From: Candidatus Latescibacterota bacterium
GTDB taxonomy: Bacteria > Latescibacterota > 4484-107 > B68-G9
Direction: 5' to 3'
DNA length: 9,142 nucleotides
NCBI GenBank assembly: GCA_012962735.1
Contig: DTXA01000337.1
Location: 1 to 9,142, forward strand
Shown here: piece by piece, positions 1 to 4,512 of the stretch
Layout: each line of letters starts with the position of its first letter
Numbering within the stretch: the stretch's first letter is position 1
The notes under the pieces: model-generated
What the model saw: the letters and a program-made list of their open reading frames with translations, nothing else
The model's database searches: none
What the model was told of the DNA's origin: nothing
Program-made: the position numbers and the translations under genes

Positions 1-6
1 CCTCCA

Positions 7-19
7 TCTATATCTCCAA
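7..19 (+). repeat. AT-rich intergenic motif, copy 1 (TCTATATCTCCAA)
   Basis: This 13-mer is identical, in inverted orientation, to the one at 9090-9102, and its last 11 bases recur at 4061-4071. All three copies are in non-coding DNA next to gene ends. The function is unknown; a regulator site or a remnant of a dispersed repeat are both possible. Confidence 0.4.
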
Positions 20-29
20 AATAAGGGAT

Positions 30-69
30 CCCCAAAAAGTACCTGAGCGAAGCGAAGAACTTTTTGGGG
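30..69 (-). terminator. Hairpin after cheW-like gene, possible terminator
   Basis: An 11-bp perfect inverted repeat (CCCCAAAAAGT at 30-40, ACTTTTTGGGG at 59-69) with an 18-nt loop lies 9 nt past the stop of the minus-strand CheW gene. Leftwards, the stem is followed by a mixed stretch ending in TTATTTT, not a clean T-run, so efficient intrinsic termination is uncertain. The loop contains GCGAAGC (47-53), a sequence known to form a very stable DNA mini-hairpin. Confidence 0.45.
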
Positions 70-77
70 CTATATAA

Positions 78-596
78 TCACCCCTCCGAGGTCCGGAGGG
101 CCTCCGAGCGCATCAACCCTTCCATGTCCAACAGGGCGAGGTACCCCTCCCCTACCTGCACTTCTCCCTTCAAGAACTCCTCCGGGACCTTTCCTAAGAG
201 GGCCGCAGGGGGGTCCACCGCACGCTCGGGTAGGTCCAGTATCTCCTCCACGCTGTCCACCCGGAAGCCCAGGACCTGGCCTCCGTGTCGAACCATCAGG
301 AGGCAGGGACCCTCCTCTGATCCCTCCTCCCGAAGGCCCAGCACCATCCCGAGGTCCACCACTGGGACTATCTCACCTCCTACGGTGGTCACCCCTACGA
401 TGTATTCGGGCACGCCGGGTACCTCGGCTAATTTGAGCTCCTTGATGCGCACCACCCGCTCCACATATCGCACTTCTACCCCGAAAAGCCCCTTCCCGAG
501 CTGGAAGGTGAGGACCTTGTAGCTCCGCTCTGGAAGATCCTCCTCGACCTTCCGGGCCCGGCGGGCCTCTTCCAGTATGGTCTTTTTATCTGCCAT
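78..596 (-). CDS. CheW-like adaptor protein
   Basis: This 172-residue cytoplasmic protein is a single CheW domain (about residues 25-165), close to the usual CheW length. CheW domains link receptors to the CheA histidine kinase. Family features are the opening KVLTFQLG strand (27-34), the segment VPGVPEYIVGV (59-69), GEIVPVVDL (74-82) and a final segment ending LLDMEGLM. The first 22 residues are a charged helix outside the domain. Where most CheW proteins read NLRG, and an Arg follows PVVDL, this one reads TVGG and DLG, so two conserved arginines are absent. The ATG lies 2 nt after the stop of the upstream TPR lipoprotein gene and has only a weak GAG in front, suggesting translational coupling. 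No cheA, receptor or cheY is in the window, so a role in motility, pilus or gliding control is inference. Family assignment is secure; partner identity is unknown. Confidence 0.88.
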   Translation of the reverse strand: MADKKTILEEARRARKVEEDLPERSYKVLTFQLGKGLFGVEVRYVERVVRIKELKLAEVPGVPEYIVGVTTVGGEIVPVVDLGMVLGLREEGSEEGPCLLMVRHGGQVLGFRVDSVEEILDLPERAVDPPAALLGKVPEEFLKGEVQVGEGYLALLDMEGLMRSEALRTSEG

Positions 597-598
597 CT

Positions 599-1279
599 CT
601 ACTCGGGGATGGGACGGGCGTATCGGCTCTGCTCTAAGTAGCTGGCCGCATAGCCCGAGGCATAGCCGGACGCATAACCCGTGGAGGTATCTGCGACCTC
701 CTCCTGGAGCCCTCGGAAGACCTCAAGCTCCCTCCGACCCTCTTCCTCCCGCCCGACCCGCAGAAGCAGCCGCCCCAGGTTGTAGTGGGCGGCCGTGTTC
801 TGGGGGTTGAGGTCCACCACCTTGCGAAAGGCCCGGACGGCCTCCTCGGGGCGGTCCATCTTGTCGTAAAGGACTCCCAGGTTGTAGTAGGAATAATGAT
901 CCTGGGGGTCCAGTTGTATCACCTTTTCGAAGACTTCCACCGCCCCTGGATACTTCCCCTGAGCCTTGTACACGAGGCCAAGGACGTACAGGGCGTTCCG
1001 CTGGTCCTCGACACCCTCTAACACTTCCCGGAGCACCCGTTCGGCTCGCTTGAGCTGCCCAGCCCGGTACAGAGCGATGCCGAGGTTCACCTTGGCCTTA
1101 AGGTATTGGGGGGCTGCCTCTAACGCTCCCTTGAAAGCCCGGACGGCCTCGTGGGCTCTGTCCCGTTCGAGCAGTTCTACCCCACGGGCGTTGAGCTTCC
1201 GGGCTTCGCCGAGCTCTACCTTCTTCACACACCCGTAGAGGGCGACCGACAAAGCGAACACAGCTATCAACCTGGGCAT
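599..1279 (-). CDS. TPR-repeat lipoprotein
   Basis: This protein of 226 residues is predicted to be exported and lipid-anchored. It opens with a short signal peptide ending in a lipobox LYGC (14-17), Cys17 being the likely lipidation site. About five tetratricopeptide repeats follow (roughly 27-57, 60-91, 95-126, 128-160, 162-192), with typical motifs such as KAKVNLGIALYRAGQ and YYNLGVLYDKMDRPEEAV; TPRs scaffold protein-protein contacts. The tail (199-213) carries a tandem GYAS repeat and is probably flexible. The start is placed at 1279, not at an upstream in-frame GTG/ATG, because GGGAGGTG sits at the right distance and the signal peptide starts there. The gene overlaps the end of the decayed oxidoreductase by 13 nt and is coupled to the CheW gene downstream. 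Pairing with CheW suggests a surface sensing or machine-assembly complex, but this is inference. Confidence 0.85.
   Translation of the reverse strand: MPRLIAVFALSVALYGCVKKVELGEARKLNARGVELLERDRAHEAVRAFKGALEAAPQYLKAKVNLGIALYRAGQLKRAERVLREVLEGVEDQRNALYVLGLVYKAQGKYPGAVEVFEKVIQLDPQDHYSYYNLGVLYDKMDRPEEAVRAFRKVVDLNPQNTAAHYNLGRLLLRVGREEEGRRELEVFRGLQEEVADTSTGYASGYASGYAASYLEQSRYARPIPE
648..683 (-). repeat. Three tandem 12-nt units encoding GYAS repeats
   Basis: Three consecutive 12-nt units (GCATAGCCCGAG, GCATAGCCGGAC, GCATAACCCGTG on the plus strand) encode the tandem GYAS units near the C-terminus of the TPR lipoprotein. The third base of codons varies between units, so the repeat has been kept at protein level or is no longer very recent. 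Confidence 0.8.
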
Positions 1280-1620
1280 AAGCACCTCCCGGTCTGAGGT
1301 GATGGGCCCGGGACCGCCTTCCCCTCCCGGGCCGAGCGGTACGCCGCTTCCAACACCTTCATATTGTACCATCCGACCTCCCCGGGCGCAAGAGATTTCT
1401 CCGAGCCTTCCAGGACCCTCTCGAAATGCTCAACCAGCTCCCGGTCCAGGTCTGCAGGGGGGACCTCCTCGCAGGCCCATATCCTCCAGCCCTGGGTGTG
1501 GGGGGAGTCCGCCTCCACGAAGAGCGAGCCTTCAGTCCCATATACCTCTGAGAACCTCCCCATCCGGGGGACCCCGAAGCTCAAGAAGGCCCCCCCGAGG
1601 CAACCCCCTATTTGGAACCC
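1267..1620 (-). pseudogene. Gfo/Idh/MocA oxidoreductase, C-terminal remnant
   Basis: Only about the last 110 residues of a Gfo/Idh/MocA-family NAD(P)-dependent sugar oxidoreductase are present; full members are about 330-390 residues and need an N-terminal Rossmann domain, which is missing. Recognisable pieces are GVPRMGRFSEVYGTEGSLFV, which matches the C-terminal sheet where these enzymes compare substrate-domain sequence (YGTxGSL), and the closing helix with VLEAAYRSAREGKAV. The frame stays open upstream only to a TGA at 1669-1671, and the similarity begins about where the DUF4091 remnant in another frame ends (1608-1620). A TTG at 1584 could serve as a start, but a 105-residue product would lack cofactor binding. 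The frame runs past the expected end (after GKAV) for about 14 unrelated residues. I call it a non-functional fragment. The exact oxidoreductase subfamily cannot be told. Confidence 0.7.
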
Positions 1621-2276
1621 TCCGGCCGGACTGCCAGCCGTCCCCCGTACTCCCCGGCCGGGGCGTCCTCAAGCACGTAAAGGCCGGGTCCCTCGTACGA
1701 GCCGGCCGAGGGCTTCCGCACCCTTACGAACTCCACAAGGCGCAGATCTATGTTCTCCCTCCCTATCCGGCCCGGGCCCACGAGGTCAGATACTTCCGCA
1801 CGCACGGCCTTCAACGAATCCCCGAAGGCGGCGACGACTACCTGGGCTGGCTCGTACTCCCTCCGGGCCGCGTACAACCTCAGGGTGTCCGTCGGAGCCC
1901 CCCGGTAAGGTCTGTCAGGCCGCACCTTGACCATAGGGCTCTCCTGGCACAGCGCATACCTCCCGGACCCCCACCCCCTTCCGGGACAAGGGCCTCTCGA
2001 GGTCCTTCGAGCATCCTCCTCGTCCCCAAATAGCGTCTCCCTCGCCAGCCCGGCGAAGTCCAGCTTCAGCTCTGAGAGGGCCCCGAAGTTCTCCAGTTCG
2101 TGGAAGGACTCCCTGCAAGGTGCCCAAGTGCTCAGCTCCCGGTGGGGGTACTCCTCCTGGCCGAAGTTTGCCCTCCAGGTCCCACCCACCTCGAAGGTGA
2201 GCTCCAGGCCGCGGAACGGTATCGCCATCTCGGCCGTCCACTCTCCCTCCGCTGAGGCGAGCCATAAGGTACTCGT
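1608..2276 (-). pseudogene. Truncated CBM9-DUF4091 carbohydrate-active protein
   Basis: This is a decayed fragment. The first part (about 2276-2030) is the C-terminal half of a CBM9-like carbohydrate-binding domain: LASAEGEWTAEMAIPF, then W-R-A-N-F, STWAP and SFHELENFG, all typical of that fold. The second part (about 1945-1608) is the N-terminal strand region of a DUF4091 protein: ESPMVKV, LYAARREYEPAQVVVA, VRAEVSDLVGP and PSAGSYEGPGLY. After GLY the sequence jumps to VLEDAPAGEYGGRLAVRPEG, which in intact relatives comes some 30 residues later after PD and a WVTV strand, so an internal deletion is likely. The frame then stops at TAG 1608-1610. The protein's N-terminus, with any signal peptide, and the whole C-terminal catalytic-like region are missing. 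The stretch between the two domains (around 1950-2030) is poor in recognisable sequence and may hide a double frameshift. Intact relatives are secreted and tied to polysaccharide use. Confidence 0.72.
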
Positions 2277-2861
2277 TCAAGCCGTCAGGGCCTCTACGAT
2301 GGCCCGGCAAAACTCGGGCAGGGTGTCCGGGACCTGGGCGGTGACTATGTTGCCGTCCCGGACGGCCGGCTCGTCCACGAATTCCGCCCCAGCGTTGATC
2401 AGGTCGTCCCGCACCGCCGCATAACAGGTGGCCCTCTTACCCCGCAGGGGGCCCGCCGAAATGAGCACCTGAGGACCGTGGCAGATGGCAGCCAGGACCT
2501 TGCCCTGTCTGTGGAACTCCCGCACCAGGTTTATCACATGGGAGTTGATGCGGAGGAAGTCGGGCGAGAATCCTCCCGGGATGATGAGGGCGTCGAAGTC
2601 TTCGGCACGCAGTTCCTTATAATCGCAGGTGCGGTGGCGACGGCCCTCCTCCATAACCAAAAGGGGGACAGTGGTCCCGAAACGGCCTGTCACTACACCC
2701 CTAATCCCCGCAGGGCGAGTGCTCAAGGGTGGTTCGGTGCAGATACCGATCACCACCCCCGCCCCCTCCTCGCTGAGACGCAACACCGGGTAGAGCAACT
2801 CGACATCCTCGAACTCGTGGGACACGATGAAAGCCACCTTCTTCCCGGAAAGTCGTCCCAT
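2277..2861 (-). CDS. DJ-1/PfpI family protein
   Basis: This 194-residue cytoplasmic protein belongs to the PfpI branch of the DJ-1 superfamily, whose members act as proteases, glyoxalase/deglycase-like enzymes or stress chaperones. HEFEDVELLYPVLRL (15-29) supplies the conserved Glu18, which lines up with the PfpI acidic residue. AAICHGPQVL (124-133) is the nucleophile elbow with Cys127 and His128, and IIPGG (93-97) precedes it. At 194 residues it is longer than the usual 166-170, with extra sequence around residues 40-85. The ATG has a strong AGGAGGG 5-6 nt upstream. It is transcribed away from dprA from its own promoter. Its TGA is the only stop separating it from the same-frame CBM9 remnant. 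The actual reaction cannot be read from sequence; the catalytic residues look intact. Confidence 0.88.
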   Translation of the reverse strand: MGRLSGKKVAFIVSHEFEDVELLYPVLRLSEEGAGVVIGICTEPPLSTRPAGIRGVVTGRFGTTVPLLVMEEGRRHRTCDYKELRAEDFDALIIPGGFSPDFLRINSHVINLVREFHRQGKVLAAICHGPQVLISAGPLRGKRATCYAAVRDDLINAGAEFVDEPAVRDGNIVTAQVPDTLPEFCRAIVEALTA

Positions 2862-2880
2862 AACGCCCTCCTATCCACGC

Positions 2881-2909
2881 TTGACTTTACAGGGCACAGG
2901 CATTATCTT
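2881..2909 (+). promoter_or_regulatory. Sigma70-like promoter of dprA
   Basis: TTGACT (2881-2886) and TATCTT (2904-2909) are separated by 17 nt, placing the start near 2916 and leaving a leader of about 16 nt before the dprA ATG. Its -35 and -10 boxes interlock with the -10 and -35 boxes of the divergent pfpI promoter. Confidence 0.65.
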
Positions 2910-2912
2910 CAA
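2884..2912 (-). promoter_or_regulatory. Sigma70-like promoter of pfpI-type gene
   Basis: On the minus strand TTGAAG (2912-2907) and TAAAGT (2889-2884) are separated by exactly 17 nt. Transcription would start near 2877, leaving a leader of about 16 nt that carries the AGGAGGG ribosome site. The elements overlap those of the opposing dprA promoter. Confidence 0.6.
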
Positions 2913-2931
2913 CATCTAAGGATAACACATA

Positions 2932-4056
2932 ATGAGCGTTCTGTCAATATATACCCCAGGCGAGATGGAAGACCTAAGGTCTTATCTTGAACTTCTGTTC
3001 GTATCCGGGGTTGGCCCGGTGAGGTATAGGGCGTTGGTGGAACGGTTCGGCTCCCCTCGGGCCGTCTTGGAGGCTTCATTAGATGCCCTGCTCGAGGTGC
3101 CCGGTATGGACCGTCCCACCGCGGAGGCCATACAGGACTATAGGGACCGGGAGGCTGTAGCCGTTCAATTAAAGGCGGTAGAGCGGACCGGGGCGAAGGT
3201 GCTCTCCCTCTGGGACCCGGAGTACCCTCCGTTGCTCAAGGAGATACCAGACCCCCCTCCCCTCCTGTTCGTTTTGGGGAATGTGGAGGCACTGAGCATA
3301 CAGGGGATAGCCATCGTCGGTACAAGAGCTATGACACCATATGGTAGTTCGGTTACGGAGGAACTGGCCAGGGAATTGGTGGCCCGTGGGTTTGCCGTGG
3401 TCAGCGGGATGGCACGGGGGATAGACGGTGTGGCACACCGGGCCGCCTTAAAGGAAGGTGGGACCACGGTGGCGGTGGTGGGGTGCGGGGTTAACGTGGT
3501 TTACCCCCCGGAGCACCGCAAGCTCAGGGACCGGATAATACGTCAAGGTGCAGTGGTATCCGAGTTTCCGATGGGGACCAAACCAGAGGCCTCTAACTTC
3601 CCGAGGAGGAACAGGATTATAAGCGGGATGAGCTTGGGCACTGTGGTGGTAGAGGCCGGCGAGCAGAGCGGGGCGCTGATAACAGCGGCTTTCGCCCTGG
3701 AGCAGAACCGGGAGGTGTTCGCGGTCCCCGGAAGCGTACGGGCCCCTAAGAGCAAGGGCACGAACCGCCTGATCCAGAGGGGGGCGGCGAAGCTGATCGT
3801 GGAGGTGGAGGACATCCTCCAGGAGCTCCCCTCGCCCAAGGGGGCCCTCTCCCTCCGGCCTCCGCCCACGGCGGAGGAGGTGCTTTCATGCTCGGAGAGG
3901 GAGGTCTTAGAGAAGCTCTCATACGAATCCAAGCACATAGATGTGCTCTCGGCCGAGGTGGGCAGAACCACGCCGGAGCTTTTGGCTGTCCTCCTTTCCT
4001 TGGAGCTTAAAGGGCTGGTGCGCCAGCTCCCAGGGGCACAGTTCGTGAGGACGTAA
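2932..4056 (+). CDS. dprA: DNA processing protein DprA (Smf)
   Basis: DprA binds incoming single-stranded DNA in the cytoplasm and loads RecA on it during natural transformation; homologues also occur in non-competent species. At 374 residues the length is typical. An N-terminal SAM/HhH-like region (about 15-65) is followed by the Rossmann-like DprA domain (about 85-290) with VGTRAMTPYG (129-138), SGMARGIDGVAH (158-169), VAVVGCGVNVVYPPEH (180-195), FPRRNRIISG (223-232), SGALITA (246-252) and GTNRLIQRGA (276-285). A winged-helix C-terminal domain (about 320-374) ends in LELKGLVRQLPG. All DNA-binding motifs of the family look intact. The ATG at 2932 has AAGGA 9 nt upstream; ATG 2965 is a possible later start. 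The usual neighbour topA is not present. Some other competence genes would be needed elsewhere for transformation. Confidence 0.95.
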   Translation: MSVLSIYTPGEMEDLRSYLELLFVSGVGPVRYRALVERFGSPRAVLEASLDALLEVPGMDRPTAEAIQDYRDREAVAVQLKAVERTGAKVLSLWDPEYPPLLKEIPDPPPLLFVLGNVEALSIQGIAIVGTRAMTPYGSSVTEELARELVARGFAVVSGMARGIDGVAHRAALKEGGTTVAVVGCGVNVVYPPEHRKLRDRIIRQGAVVSEFPMGTKPEASNFPRRNRIISGMSLGTVVVEAGEQSGALITAAFALEQNREVFAVPGSVRAPKSKGTNRLIQRGAAKLIVEVEDILQELPSPKGALSLRPPPTAEEVLSCSEREVLEKLSYESKHIDVLSAEVGRTTPELLAVLLSLELKGLVRQLPGAQFVRT

Positions 4057-4060
4057 ACTT

Positions 4061-4071
4061 TATATCTCCAA
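4061..4071 (+). repeat. AT-rich intergenic motif, copy 2 (TATATCTCCAA)
   Basis: This exact 11-mer is shared with 9-19 (same strand) and 9090-9100 (opposite strand). This copy begins 4 nt after the dprA stop codon. The flanks of the three copies do not otherwise align. Confidence 0.4.
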
Positions 4072-4096
4072 GGTATATCCTGCATATTCCACCGAA

Positions 4097-4199
4097 CTTC
4101 GTTAAGCCCCCGGCTGGTACCAGAGCCAGCGGCCCTGGCTGTACTCTTCAACCGGCACAGCGCAGGGAGTGTCGTCTACTTAGCCGGGGGTTCGACGAA
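4097..4199. repeat. Nested imperfect inverted repeats
   Basis: Outer arms CCCCCGGCT (4107-4115) and AGCCGGGGG (4182-4190) match perfectly and extend outward with several mismatches. An inner hairpin AGCCAG (4124-4129) / CTGGCT (4135-4140) has a 5-nt loop. Most of the element overlaps the decayed hydrolase, so it may be chance in GC-rich coding remnants, or it could act as a structured 3' end for the dprA transcript. Confidence 0.35.
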
Positions 4200-4483
4200 C
4201 ACTGCAACACGCACCGGGTCCCGGTCCACAGGCTGCTGCTGGCCAATAGGGAAGGCTGCTGGTGCACCTGATCAACTTCACAGGGGGTATGTCGCGGCCT
4301 ATAGGGGAGATAGTGCCTTTGAGGGATGTCAAGCTGATCCTCCCCAAGGTCGGAAGGTGTAAGGGCGTCCGAGCCTTGTGGTTGGGCTGTGACCTGGACC
4401 ACCGGATCGGCCCCTCCGGGTTGGAGATAACGGTGCCGGAGGTGCGAGAGTACAAGGTCGTTGTGGTGGAGGGGGGTTTATGA
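4114..4483 (+). pseudogene. Glycoside hydrolase (beta-galactosidase-like), C-terminal remnant
   Basis: This is a decayed C-terminal end readable only by switching frames. Segment 1 (4114-4190) gives PEPAALAVLFNRHSAGSVVY and then LAGG, resembling the G-x-VVY-x-G strand of the beta-galactosidase trimerisation-type domain. Segment 2 (4191-4247) gives FDEH, then HRVPVHRLLLAN, resembling the HPxHRxLLAN helix that follows; the frame change falls at a run of five G (4186-4190) and fits loss of one G. Segment 3 (4250-4483) gives RLLVHLINFTGG, RPIGEIVPLRDV and VPEVREYKVVVVE, a typical C-terminal beta-domain ending; about 30 residues expected between segments 2 and 3 are missing and a TAG lies at 4247-4249. 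Segment 3 alone is an open frame of 73 residues from GTG 4262. The catalytic barrel is absent entirely. The GH family is uncertain (GH42-like is a guess). Confidence 0.65.
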
Positions 4484-4512
4484 TAGGACTTCTGTGCAGG
4501 TTATGTCTATGA
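4480..4512 (+). other. Ten-codon mini-ORF ahead of glycosyltransferase
   Basis: An ATG at 4480 overlaps the stop of the hydrolase remnant (ATGA) and is preceded by GGAGGGGGG at good spacing. It encodes MIGLLCRLCL and ends in a TGA that overlaps a possible glycosyltransferase start at 4509. It could be a leader peptide that couples translation, or the first codons of a lost gene once downstream of the hydrolase. Confidence 0.35.

Noticed and set aside
64..522. Long open frames opposite the CheW gene and opposite other genes
   Set aside because: They are shadows of real genes in GC-rich DNA; they are rich in Ser, Arg and Pro and show no family motifs.
1299..2033. A 244-codon plus-strand open frame over the decayed region
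   Set aside because: Composition is Pro/Arg/Gly-rich without recognisable motifs, whereas the minus strand shows clear CBM9, DUF4091 and oxidoreductase motifs.
2277..2279. Recoded TGA giving a PfpI-CBM9 fusion
   Set aside because: TGA serves as the normal stop of purM and of the CBM9-like gene, and the sequence behind it is a truncated remnant.
1915..2310. A minus-strand open frame overlapping the pfpI end and the CBM9 remnant
   Set aside because: It is out of frame with both recognisable proteins. One short part may match the linker if a double frameshift exists, but this is not enough to call a gene.
4097..4199. Miniature transposable element with terminal inverted repeats
   Set aside because: The outer arms match only partly, no target-site duplication is seen, and protein homology runs through the element.
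4148..4205. A tRNA-like T-arm (GGTTCGAC) near the nested inverted repeats
   Set aside because: No acceptor stem or anticodon arm can be built around it, and the stretch reads as hydrolase remnant.
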